Below, one piece after another: positions 28,865 to 36,659 of a stretch of DNA of 64,000 nucleotides. The stretch is from Actinomadura oligospora ATCC 43269 (GTDB taxonomy: Bacteria; Actinomycetota; Actinomycetes; Streptosporangiales; Streptosporangiaceae). The stretch spans positions 248,001 through 312,000 of the forward strand of contig NZ_JADG01000007.1 in NCBI RefSeq assembly GCF_000518265.1, in the 5' to 3' direction. The position numbers were made by a program, and so were the translations under genes. The notes under the pieces were generated by a model. That model saw only the letters and a list, made by a program, of their open reading frames with translations, ran no database searches and had not been told where the DNA came from. Every line of letters starts with the position of its first letter. Within the stretch, counting starts at the first letter, position 1.

Positions 28865-29215
28865 ATGACGGACCACACCCCCTCCCCACCACCCGAAACC
28901 GTCCTGCACATCGCCGAGCGCCTGCATTGGGAATCCGCCAGCTCCTCCGGCGCGCCGTACACGATGTCCACCCGCGGCCGGACGCTGGACGACGAGGGCT
29001 TCATCCACTGCTCCTCCGACCTCGACCAGGTCCGGGCCGTCCTCGCGGCCTTCTACAGCGACGTCCCCCCGTCCGACCTGGCCCTCCTGACGATCAGGAC
29101 GACCGGCCTGGACGTCCGCCTGGAACCCGCCGACGGCCGCCTCTTCCCCCACGTCTACGGCCCGATCCCGCCCTCGGCCGTAATTGATGTCCGAGCAGTC
29201 CCCGAGACCCGGTAA
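28865..29215 (+). CDS. DUF952 domain-containing protein
   Basis: A 116-residue protein of the DUF952 family, a small fold related to ADP-ribosyltransferase-like or glutathione-binding proteins with no firm function. Family marks are LHIAERLHWE, EGFIHCSSDLDQVRAVLAAF and LFPHVYGPIP. TAAGCT ends eight bases before the ATG and no ribosome site is seen, so the message may be leaderless. tRNA-Ser follows ten bases after the stop. Confidence 0.86.
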   Translation: MTDHTPSPPPETVLHIAERLHWESASSSGAPYTMSTRGRTLDDEGFIHCSSDLDQVRAVLAAFYSDVPPSDLALLTIRTTGLDVRLEPADGRLFPHVYGPIPPSAVIDVRAVPETR

Positions 29216-29225
29216 GCTTGCCCGC

Positions 29226-29313
29226 GGAGGATTCGCCTAGTGGCCTAGGGCGCACGCTTGGAAAGCGTGTTGGGGGCAACCCCTCACGAGTTCAAATCTC
29301 GTATCCTCCGCCA
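29226..29313 (+). tRNA. tRNA-Ser (anticodon GGA)
   Basis: An 88-base class II tRNA. The acceptor arms GGAGGAT and ATCCTCC pair perfectly, followed by discriminator G and an encoded CCA. The anticodon loop CTTGGAAAG has GGA. A long variable arm (TTGGGGGCAACCCCTC) identifies a serine tRNA, and the T loop is GTTCAAATC. Confidence 0.97.
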
Positions 29314-29335
29314 GCCCGAAAGGGCTAAGCACGTT

Positions 29336-29364
29336 GAGGGCGGCACCCACCGGGTGCCGCCCTC
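29336..29364 (+). terminator. terminator of tRNA-Ser(GGA)
   Basis: GAGGGCGGCACCC and GGGTGCCGCCCTC form a 13-bp perfect stem with a 3-base loop, 22 bases after the tRNA. A closely similar hairpin follows the other tRNA-Ser in this window. Confidence 0.85.
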
Positions 29365-29917
29365 ACTGCTTTGGGTCTCAAATGGGCCGTCAGAGGCGGC
29401 CACAGGCCCCCAGGCGCCTCCTTGACCGGAGGCAGCGGCCCTCGCCTGGTGTGAGCCGAGTAGATCGCGAATGCCGGGGACGGGGCCCACCGCACCCCCA
29501 TGACCTCCGCTATGGCCAGGCACGCGTCATCCCGCCACGCACCTCGGAAGCCGGGAGCGCCCGTGGTCAGCTGTCGTCGTGGACGAGCCGACCGTCGTAG
29601 ACGCCGCCCACGCAGATGCCCCGTCGGTGATCGAAGCGAGGTCGCCCTCGATCGGTTCTGGGTCCTTCTCGATCAGGGCCGGGGAGCTGGACAAGCCTCG
29701 AGCCTCTGTGACGGTGCGCCGGTCATCCGGCGGGCCGTTTCGGCTCGTCCGGCCAGTGCGGGCATGCCTTCGGTCCGGCCGTCAGGTCGGGTGAGCGCCG
29801 GGTTTCTCATGCTCCGCTTGGGGAGATGATCTCTGGAACAGAGCGTCGTTGCTGGTCAGCCAGGGGTTGACAGGGCTTGGCGTTCGCACGCGATGGTGAT
29901 CGTCCAGGCCCGGGGCA
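29365..29917. other. gene-free, degenerate region after tRNA-Ser(GGA)
   Basis: No convincing gene. Third-position bias is weak in all frames. On the minus strand, 29567-29620 reads GICVGGVYDGRLVHDDS then stop, resembling the C-terminus of the small exported protein at 59276-59527, but the frame is closed upstream at 29723 with no further similarity. This may be a relic of inserted DNA next to the tRNA. Confidence 0.45.
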
Positions 29918-30457
29918 GTGACGGCGGCCGATGGTCGCCCGTGGGGCAACGGCGGAGAACAGCCGCGTTCGCGGGACTTCGGGCCCCCATCGGCACCATG
30001 GAAGCCAGGCTCCTGCCCTCGGCATCACGGATGCCCGGGCTCCTGCCACAGGCACCACGGATGTGGCCCGGAAGGACCGGTAGGGCCTGAAGGGCTGCAA
30101 GGCATGGCAGGTCCAGCAGGGCCCCAAGGCCTGACAGGGCCGACAGGGGCCCAATGCCTGACGGGTCTGACCGGTCCGGCGGGTCCTCCCGGGGCGAACG
30201 GCGTGTCGGGGCCCAGCATCACGGTGAACGGGCTGTCAGTTCCCGCAAACGGGGTGGCTGTGGCCACGGTCGAGTGTCCGACCGGCTACACCCTGGTCGG
30301 CGGCGGGTACACATCCGACGGCCCCAACACCTACGGGGGAATCGGCGAGAAAGGGCATCCCAACAGCACCAACACAGGCTGGGAGGTCACCAGCCCGCTG
30401 GACAACACGGCCGGTGCCGCAATCCATGCATGGGCGATCTGCCTGCCGGTCGGATAG
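29918..30457 (+). CDS. collagen-like protein with C-terminal beta domain
   Basis: About 179 residues. Residues roughly 49-100 are Gly-X-Y triplets (GPEGPVGPEGLQGMAGPAGP and on), a collagen-like triple-helix segment; one glycine is replaced by cysteine (GAQCLTG). The C-terminal 80 residues (VECPTGYTLVGGGY, then HAWAICLPVG) resemble a domain often found at the end of actinomycete exported collagen-like proteins. No signal peptide is present and the first 45 residues come from a short duplicated DNA stretch, so the 5' end may be damaged. The start GTG is uncertain. Confidence 0.5.
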   Translation: MTAADGRPWGNGGEQPRSRDFGPPSAPWKPGSCPRHHGCPGSCHRHHGCGPEGPVGPEGLQGMAGPAGPQGLTGPTGAQCLTGLTGPAGPPGANGVSGPSITVNGLSVPANGVAVATVECPTGYTLVGGGYTSDGPNTYGGIGEKGHPNSTNTGWEVTSPLDNTAGAAIHAWAICLPVG

Positions 30458-30571
30458 TTCGGACCTGCTCCGCATGCAGAGAAGCCCGCGTCGGAATCCG
30501 GCGCGGGACCCTCTGCGTTGATCATCCCGTCCGGCCGTCTCGGCGGCCGGTTGTGGGGTGGTCCGAGGTCA

Positions 30572-31543
30572 TCATCTTGGGCCGTAGGTGTTCATGAACA
30601 GCACCGGGCCGTCGAGGTCGGTTTTCAGTGCCGCGGCGAAGGCCTTGGCGGTGTAGACGGGGTCGAGATGCAGGCCGGTGGCCTCGGCGACGTCCGCGGC
30701 GGCGGTCGCCTCGGACGTCGGGTGGCCGTACCCGGGGCCCAGGTGGTCACGGGTCGACGCGAGTCTCAGCGGCGGAATGTCGAGGGCCGCGCCGCGCTTG
30801 CGCAGGATGGTCGCCGTCCGGCCGGCGAGCCTGGTCAGATCGCTCGCGGCCAGCGGCAGCGTGTCGTTGACCACCACCGCCAGCACCCGTGAACGGAGCC
30901 CGGCCAGCGCGCAGCCCAGGGCCAGGCCTGCGGCGGTCCCGCCCGAGCCCACGGGCACGACGATGTGCCGGGGCTCCGGTAGATCACCCGCCGCGACCTG
31001 CTCCGCGAGTTCCAGGCCCGCCTCGACGTAGCCGAGCACACCGATCGGCGCGGAACCTCCGGCGGGCAGGTAGTACGGAAGCCGCAGCCCTCGCGCGTGC
31101 CGCAGGAACAGCCACGGCGCGGCGGCGATCGTCAGCGGTTTGCTGTGGGTGAAGTGCAGGGTCGCGCCGGACAGCCGCAGCCTGCGCAGCTGTTCGCGCA
31201 CATGGTCGTCCTCGGGCTGGTCGATGAGCGCGAGGACGGTGTCGATCCCGAGTTCGCGCGCGTACAGCGCCGCCGCCAGGCCCCAGTTCGTCCCGGTCGC
31301 GCCGACGGTCAGGACGGTGCGCGCCTTGCGCCGACGCAGCTCGGGCAGGAGCCATTCCAGCTTGCGGACCTTGTTCCCACCCCAGCCGCCGGAGCCGTAT
31401 CCCGCTTCGTCCTTGCACCACAGGTCGGTCCGGGTGGTCCCGGTGAGCTCTCGCACCGGCGTCGGGGCGTCCCCGAGCCGGAGGAAGGGCAGGGTTCGCT
31501 CAAGCGTGGGGCAACGCTGGTGCAGTAGCGCTCTGTCGGTCAT
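30572..31543 (-). CDS. PLP-dependent D-cysteine desulfhydrase / ACC deaminase family enzyme
   Basis: Fold-type II PLP enzyme of 323 residues. The PLP lysine is in GSGGWGGNKVRKLEWLLPEL (GGNKVRKLE), followed by the TVGATGTNWGLA substrate loop and the PVGSGGTAAGLALG phosphate loop. These match the ACC deaminase/D-cysteine desulfhydrase family; which of the two substrates is used cannot be decided here. GGAGAGG precedes the ATG. The gene is divergent from a small cupin gene with a perfect dyad between them. Confidence 0.85.
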   Translation of the reverse strand: MTDRALLHQRCPTLERTLPFLRLGDAPTPVRELTGTTRTDLWCKDEAGYGSGGWGGNKVRKLEWLLPELRRRKARTVLTVGATGTNWGLAAALYARELGIDTVLALIDQPEDDHVREQLRRLRLSGATLHFTHSKPLTIAAAPWLFLRHARGLRLPYYLPAGGSAPIGVLGYVEAGLELAEQVAAGDLPEPRHIVVPVGSGGTAAGLALGCALAGLRSRVLAVVVNDTLPLAASDLTRLAGRTATILRKRGAALDIPPLRLASTRDHLGPGYGHPTSEATAAADVAEATGLHLDPVYTAKAFAAALKTDLDGPVLFMNTYGPR

Positions 31544-31586
31544 ACCTCTCCCAGCACGCGTCGGATGTCGGCGTTCGCGAACCGCC

Positions 31587-31628
31587 CCTCGGAGCGACTG
31601 TGGCCAAGCACCACCTAACGCTCCGAGG
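31587..31628. promoter_or_regulatory. inverted repeat in divergent promoter region
   Basis: CCTCGGAGCG and CGCTCCGAGG form a perfect 10-bp dyad around 22 bases, between the divergent PLP-enzyme and cupin genes. It could be an operator pair or an attenuator-like hairpin; no regulator is adjacent. Confidence 0.4.
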
Positions 31629-31721
31629 CGGTCGCGCCCTCGTCCAGTCCCTTGAGTACACCGAGTCAGCCGTTTCGGCCCTGCTGAATCGGCTCGTACT
31701 CTCCGGTGCCATGATCGCGGC

Positions 31722-32033
31722 ATGCGCTTCATGGATTCCAGCGCCTTCACCGCCGACCGCGCGTGGGGCGCGCTCGATATCGCCGAGATCGACAACGCCA
31801 CGGTCAGGCTGCACTGGACCGACCAGCCCTACATCTGGCACCTCAACGATGGCCCGGAGGTCTTCGTCGTCCTGGACGGCGCCGTTGACATGCACTACCG
31901 CGAGGACGGCCAGGAGCTGGTCGAGCGCCTCACCCCCGGCCGTATCTGCTACGCCGACGTGGGCGACGAACACGTCGCCCACCCCGCGCCCGAGGCGCGC
32001 ATCCTCGTGATCGAGCGCAAGGGCAGCATCTAG
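31722..32033 (+). CDS. cupin domain protein
   Basis: A 103-residue single-domain cupin. The beta-barrel pattern is clear (IWHLNDGPEVFVVLDGAVDM, then RLTPGRICYADVGDEHVAHP), including a His-x3-Glu-like first motif and the His of the second. It probably binds a metal and a small ligand; the reaction is unknown. CATGAT ends six bases before the ATG with no ribosome site, so it is probably leaderless. A 14-bp hairpin follows. Confidence 0.85.
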   Translation: MRFMDSSAFTADRAWGALDIAEIDNATVRLHWTDQPYIWHLNDGPEVFVVLDGAVDMHYREDGQELVERLTPGRICYADVGDEHVAHPAPEARILVIERKGSI

Positions 32034-32076
32034 CCCCCTCCCCGCATGCCAGGGCCGCCGAATCGGCGAGCTCAGT

Positions 32077-32109
32077 GAGAGGGCCGTCCCGATCAGGGAC
32101 GGCCCTCTC
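32077..32109 (+). terminator. terminator after the cupin gene
   Basis: GAGAGGGCCGTCCC and GGGACGGCCCTCTC form a 14-bp perfect stem around GATCA, followed by GTGTT. Confidence 0.82.
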
Positions 32110-32412
32110 GTGTTCCCGCCCCGCAGCCGTCCACAACCCGGCGCCGCCGCTGCGCCCGCGGCCGCAGCGCGTGGGCCTGGTCGGTCCGCGGAGCACCGCG
32201 GGCGTGCGCGGCAGGCGTGCTGATCATGTCCAGGGAACGTCAAGCATTCGGTCAGCAGGTTTGTATTCGCCCTGTTCAGAGGCGTCTCTGACAGTTTGAC
32301 GACACCGATCCGTTGTTGACATTCGCGAAATCCGTGACGCTTCGGGCTTGTGAGCCATCGGTGGCGGTGGCTCGGTCTTGGGCCTCGCCCACGTCCGCAA
32401 CGGGGAGAACCG
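32110..32412. other. intergenic region upstream of the wall-enzyme genes
   Basis: No gene is supported. TTGACA at 32316-32321 is a possible -35 box, but I see no good -10 17 bases on. I looked for the c-di-AMP (ydaO) riboswitch that often precedes actinomycete wall hydrolases and did not recognise its conserved blocks. Confidence 0.5.
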
Positions 32413-33243
32413 ATGAAGCTGTCCTCAAGCGTCGCCGTGCTCGCGGCGGCCGTGCTGCTCGCCTCCGCGACGGAGGCGTCGGCGTCTCCGGCCAGGGCGC
32501 TTCCGAGCGTGAACATGGAGGCCGTCGTCAAGGCGGCGCAGATCGATCCGCGGCGGCCCGACAACACGCTGACGCCGGGCGCGAAGGCCAGTGTCCTTCT
32601 CGTCGAGAAGGCACTCGCGGACAGGAAGCTGCTCGACACGAAGTGGGTGGACGGCTACTTCGGCACCACGACGATCGCGGCCTACACCAAGTACCAGAAG
32701 TCGCTCGGCTACAGCGGTCTCGGGGCCAACGGCCTGCCGGGGAGGACGTCGCTCGCCAAGCTCGGCGAAGGACGATTCCGGGTCACCCACGTCATCACGC
32801 CGGGCGCGCGGGTGCAGGCCGGAAGGTTCGTCGTGGACGCCCGGACGCAGGCCATGCTCGCCGAGGCCAAGCGGCTGCTGCACCGGAACCTGGTGCTTGA
32901 CCAGGGGTCCTACAACCCCGGCGGCGACCCGACGTCCGCGGGCACCCACGACGGCGGGGGCGTCGTGGACGTGAACGTGAAGGGGATGAGCGCCGCCACG
33001 CGCACCAGGGTGGCCAAGGCGCTGCGCCAGGTCGGGTTCGCCGCCTGGGTCCGCAACCCGAGCCAGGGCGACTGGCCGTGGCACATCCACGCGGCCGCGA
33101 TCAGCGACACCGATCTGTCCAGCCCGGCCCAGCACCAGATCGGCGACTACTACCTCGGCGAGAACGGCCTCGCCAACCACGGCCCGGACGACGGGCCGAA
33201 GGTGCCCATCCGCACGTGGGAGGAGTACCTGCGCCTTCGCTGA
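32413..33243 (+). CDS. secreted peptidoglycan-binding / M15-like peptidase
   Basis: A 276-residue exported protein with signal peptide MKLSSSVAVLAAAVLLASAT ending near ASA. Residues about 30-120 resemble a peptidoglycan-binding module (VDGYFGTTTIAAYTKYQKSL, GANGLPGRTSLAKL). The rest has GTHDGGGVVDVNV and WPWHIHAAAI, giving H-x6-D and a late His-x-His, the zinc layout of M15 D,D-carboxypeptidases. GGGGAG precedes the ATG. It leads a run of three secreted wall enzymes on one strand with gaps of 75 and 32 bases, probably co-expressed. Confidence 0.78.
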   Translation: MKLSSSVAVLAAAVLLASATEASASPARALPSVNMEAVVKAAQIDPRRPDNTLTPGAKASVLLVEKALADRKLLDTKWVDGYFGTTTIAAYTKYQKSLGYSGLGANGLPGRTSLAKLGEGRFRVTHVITPGARVQAGRFVVDARTQAMLAEAKRLLHRNLVLDQGSYNPGGDPTSAGTHDGGGVVDVNVKGMSAATRTRVAKALRQVGFAAWVRNPSQGDWPWHIHAAAISDTDLSSPAQHQIGDYYLGENGLANHGPDDGPKVPIRTWEEYLRLR

Positions 33244-33318
33244 CCACCCGAGCTCCCCGTGACCCGAGACCCGCCCCCCGCCCGCACCGCACCCGCACCG
33301 CAGAGAAGGAGATCAGTC

Positions 33319-34218
33319 ATGCGCACCTTCAAGAAGGTCCTCACCGCTGCGACCGCTGCCGCGGCGCTCGGCGGGGCCGTCGTCGCCACCGCCTCGCCCG
33401 CCATGGCGGCGGGACGCAACGGGGTCTGCGACCCCGGCGAGTTCTGCCTCTACTTCAACAGCAACCAGGGCGGTTCGGTCTCGGACTTCACCGGGTCGGT
33501 CGCCGACTACGGCGCCAAGCAGCCGTCCTGCTACGACTTCAAGGGCCCGGGCAACGGCAAGGGCGTGTGCGTCAAGAACAACGCGGCCTCGGTGTGGAAC
33601 CGCAGCGGCCAGACCGTCCGCGTCTACTTCAACAGCCGCTATGGCGGCCACTCCCAGGACTTCGGTTCGGGCGCGCGGGGCAACCTGGACTCCACGCTGA
33701 AGAACGAGAACGCCTCGCACCAGTTCCTCGGCTCCAACCCGCCGTCGTCGAAGACGAACATGTCGTACGCGCTGTACCAGACCGGCGGCGGACGGATCAC
33801 CTGCGGCTTCGACGGCTACACGAGCACCCCCGGACGCCACGAGGGCATCGACATCGCCCGCGGCATCGGCTCGAACGTGCACGCCCTGGTCTCCGGGCAG
33901 GTCATCAACGTCGTCTGGGGGCACACCGGCTCGGGCGGCCTCTCCACGATCGCGGTCTACAACTCCTCGCTGGGCAAGACGATCATCTACCTGCACTCCG
34001 CCCCGTCGGGCTCGCTGCGCATCGGCCAGTCGATCAGCAGGGGCCAGGTCATCGCCGTCGAGTCGTACCGCGGGATCTCGTCGTCCGGCGGCGCGCACAC
34101 CCACGTCGAGATGCGGCCGGGCCGCACGACGCTCGCGGCGAAGAGCGTCAGCGACTGGCACCTCGACAACCCGAACCCGACCTCGTTCTGGATCTCCCAG
34201 GGCTACAACGTCCGATGA
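33319..34218 (+). CDS. secreted I36-type domain fused to M23 metallopeptidase
   Basis: A 299-residue exported protein. The signal peptide ends ASPAMA (about residue 30). Residues 31-140 are a peptidase inhibitor I36/beta-gamma-crystallin-like domain (GVCDPGEFCLYFNSN). Residues 150-299 are an M23 endopeptidase with GRHEGIDIA (His and Asp ligands) and HTHVE (His-x-His), the lysostaphin-type zinc site that cuts peptidoglycan cross-bridges. AGAAGGAGA precedes the ATG. The N-terminal domain is nearly the same as that of the next gene. Confidence 0.88.
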   Translation: MRTFKKVLTAATAAAALGGAVVATASPAMAAGRNGVCDPGEFCLYFNSNQGGSVSDFTGSVADYGAKQPSCYDFKGPGNGKGVCVKNNAASVWNRSGQTVRVYFNSRYGGHSQDFGSGARGNLDSTLKNENASHQFLGSNPPSSKTNMSYALYQTGGGRITCGFDGYTSTPGRHEGIDIARGIGSNVHALVSGQVINVVWGHTGSGGLSTIAVYNSSLGKTIIYLHSAPSGSLRIGQSISRGQVIAVESYRGISSSGGAHTHVEMRPGRTTLAAKSVSDWHLDNPNPTSFWISQGYNVR

Positions 34219-34250
34219 CGCGTCCCGGGCTACTCGAGCGAAGGATGGGT

Positions 34251-35204
34251 GTGTCGATGCGAAGGACCGCACGGATGGTCCCGGGGCTCACCGCGGCGAC
34301 CGCGGCGGTGGCGCTCGGCGGAGCGGTGCTCGCCACCGCCTCGCCCGCCATGGCGGCGGGACGCGACGGAGTCTGTGACAGCGGCGAGTTCTGTTACTAC
34401 TTCAACAGCAACAACAACGGCTCGCTCTCGGACTTCACCGGGTCGGTCGCCGACTACGGGGCCAAGCAGCCGTCCTGCTACGACTTCAAGAGCGCCGGAA
34501 CCGGCAAGGGCGTGTGCGTCAAGAACAACGCCGCGTCGGTGTGGAACCGGAGTGGCAAGACCGTCCGCGTCTACTTCAACAGCCGCTACGGCGGCCACTC
34601 CCAGGACTTCGCTCCGGGCGCCCGCGGCAATCTCGACGCCACGCTGAAGAACCAGAACGCCTCGCACCAGTTCCTGGGCTCCACCACTCCGCCGCCGTCC
34701 GGCTGCAAGACCGACGGCACGAACAGCAAGGCCCCGTCGTCGATCCTCGTGTACCGGGTGTCGCAACGGCGCGTGGAGCGGGTGGACTTCAGGACGTACG
34801 TCAAGAACGTCCTGCCCAACGAGTGGGTGCCGAGCTGGCCGAGGGAGTCGCTCAGGGCCGGGGCGATGGCCGTCAAGAGCTACGGCTGGTACTGGGCGAT
34901 GCACTCGACGCGCAAGACGTCCTGGGGCGCGTGCTTCGACGTCTACGACACCACGTCGAGCCAGGTGTACCGTCCGGGGTCCGCGACGGGGTCCACCAGC
35001 GCCGCCGTGGACGCGACGTGGGGCACCCGGATGACCCGGAGCGGAGCCGTCTTCCAGGCCCAGTACTGCTCCAAGCCGACCGCGTGCGGCGCATGGCGGG
35101 ACGGGGAGTGGTTGTCGCAGAACGGCTCGCGCGACAAGGCCAACGCGGGCTGGAGCTACAGCGGCATCCTGAAGTACTACTACCGCGGGATCGCCCTCTC
35201 CTGA
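34251..35204 (+). CDS. secreted I36-type domain fused to SpoIID/LytB domain
   Basis: About 317 residues. The signal peptide ends ASPAMA, followed by an I36-type domain (GVCDSGEFCYYFNSNNNGSL) that differs from the upstream gene's copy at 14 of 109 positions. The C-terminal half is a SpoIID-like domain (DFRTYVKNVLPNEW, then SLRAGAMAVKSYGWYW), a family including sporulation lytic transglycosylases that cut denuded glycan. The GTG at 34251 has AAGGA five bases upstream; ATGs at 34245 and 34257 are alternatives. It follows the M23 gene by 32 bases. Confidence 0.85.
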   Translation: MSMRRTARMVPGLTAATAAVALGGAVLATASPAMAAGRDGVCDSGEFCYYFNSNNNGSLSDFTGSVADYGAKQPSCYDFKSAGTGKGVCVKNNAASVWNRSGKTVRVYFNSRYGGHSQDFAPGARGNLDATLKNQNASHQFLGSTTPPPSGCKTDGTNSKAPSSILVYRVSQRRVERVDFRTYVKNVLPNEWVPSWPRESLRAGAMAVKSYGWYWAMHSTRKTSWGACFDVYDTTSSQVYRPGSATGSTSAAVDATWGTRMTRSGAVFQAQYCSKPTACGAWRDGEWLSQNGSRDKANAGWSYSGILKYYYRGIALS

Positions 35205-35262
35205 TCCCGTCAAAGCCGACATCCCTGGTTCTCCGCCGCGGCTCCCGCGTCGCGGCGGAGGA

Positions 35263-36468
35263 CTAGGGTTCGTCGACGATGATCTGAAGGTTGACCGGGC
35301 GTTTTCCGGGGAACGCGACCGTGCCCGTCGCGTCCAGCATCTTGAACCGCAGGTAGCACAGGCCCGCTTTGCCCGGCGTGACGACGTCGGTGGAGATGTC
35401 GACCAGCTCGCCGGGCCGTGTGTCGTTGATCGGGATGTTGGTGGCCGTCTGGCACTGGTCGGGGTGTTGCGGCAGGTCGAGCCGGACCAGCGAGTACCCC
35501 TTCCATGGCACGGTCCCGATGTTCTTGAGCCGCCAGACCTTGGTGACGGTCTTGCCCGCGGGGACGTGCGTGCAGTCGGACAACGTGACGTCGGCGACGA
35601 AGATGGACTCGTCGCCGTCGTGCGCGGGCGGGGTGTCCGACGGCTGCGGCGCTTTCACCGGGCAGGACTGAGCGGCCTCCGCCGTCGCGCCGGACGGGTT
35701 CAGGTCGTGTCCGGCGGGCGCGAAGGAGCCGCGGGTGAAGGCCACCGCGCAGATGACGACCGTCCCCACGGCGCCCGCCGCGAACACGGCCGTGAGCGGA
35801 CGAGTCAGACGGAACCGTCCTCGCCGTTCCGTCGCCGGGACGGCGAGCAGGACGTCACCGGCGATCGGCTCGACCTGCCGGGTCTGCACCGCGCCGCCGC
35901 CGTCCGCCAGCAGAACCTCGCCGCTGAGCTGGTCGGACGCCTGGATCTCGCCCGCGGGCCCATCGGACGGCCGTCCCTTTCCGAACCCGAGCGCTTCGCC
36001 GAACGCCTCGTCCGCAGCGCCGTTACCAACGCCGTGCCCAATGCTGTTTCCGTCGCCGTTCGCAGCGTCGTTCTCGATGCCGTTCGCAGCATCGTGCGTG
36101 GCGCTGTTCGCAGCGTCGTGCCCGGTGCTTCCTGCGGCGGCGTTCGCTGTGTCCTCGGCGGTGCCGTCCGCCGGGATGTCCACGATGGGGTGGCCCCCGG
36201 TGGTCACGGACCTGACCGTGAGGTTCGCCTTCTCCCAGCGTTCGCGGAACGCTTCGGGCTCCCCGCCGCACGCCTTGACGAACTCGACGGTGGTGGCCCA
36301 GCTCGGGAGCCGGTTGCCCCGCGTGGCCTCGTGAAGTGTCGCGTGCGAGATCGCCCTTGACCGGCCGGACATCTCCCGGAAAGAGGGATTGCCCACGGAG
36401 TTGCGCAGTTCCCGCAGAACTGCCGCGAAGTGCTCAATCGCCTCCGCTCGCTCACGCATGCGGTCCAC
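35263..36468 (-). CDS. membrane protein with N-terminal HTH and C-terminal NBR1-Ig-like domain
   Basis: A 401-residue protein in three parts. The N-terminal 75 residues resemble an XRE-like helix-turn-helix (SFREMSGRSRAISHATLHEA) as in actinomycete regulators. A long Asn/Ala/Gly-rich low-complexity linker follows (about 95-150). Then come a membrane helix (LTAVFAAGAVGTVVICAVAF) and an extracytoplasmic domain with AGKTVTKVWRLKNIGTVPW, the signature of the NBR1-type immunoglobulin domain. The topology suggests a transmembrane sensor with a DNA-binding cytosolic head. It is convergent with the SpoIID-fusion gene. Confidence 0.75.
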   Translation of the reverse strand: MDRMRERAEAIEHFAAVLRELRNSVGNPSFREMSGRSRAISHATLHEATRGNRLPSWATTVEFVKACGGEPEAFRERWEKANLTVRSVTTGGHPIVDIPADGTAEDTANAAAGSTGHDAANSATHDAANGIENDAANGDGNSIGHGVGNGAADEAFGEALGFGKGRPSDGPAGEIQASDQLSGEVLLADGGGAVQTRQVEPIAGDVLLAVPATERRGRFRLTRPLTAVFAAGAVGTVVICAVAFTRGSFAPAGHDLNPSGATAEAAQSCPVKAPQPSDTPPAHDGDESIFVADVTLSDCTHVPAGKTVTKVWRLKNIGTVPWKGYSLVRLDLPQHPDQCQTATNIPINDTRPGELVDISTDVVTPGKAGLCYLRFKMLDATGTVAFPGKRPVNLQIIVDEP

Positions 36469-36659
36469 CGAGTGAAGCTAACAGCGGCCACACGTTTTAC
36501 TCAAGCTTGAACTTCCGCCCTGCGGACGAACCCCAGCCGACCGGTAGGCGCATCCTCGGTGTCCCCTCGGTAACCGTCAGGTCAGGGCATCGTCCGAACC
36601 GCCGCGCCACCCCCGTCCACCTGCGCGGACAGAGGTGATCCGGCGTGCGGTGAGCGCGT

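Noticed and set aside
29284..29523. Minus-strand frame ending inside tRNA-Ser(GGA)
   Set aside because: Its C-terminus (RRIRDLNS) is the usual artefact of translating a tRNA backwards; no other support.
32110..32412. Possible c-di-AMP (ydaO) riboswitch before the wall-enzyme genes
   Set aside because: Context made it likely, but the conserved blocks could not be recognised; a covariance-model search would be decisive.
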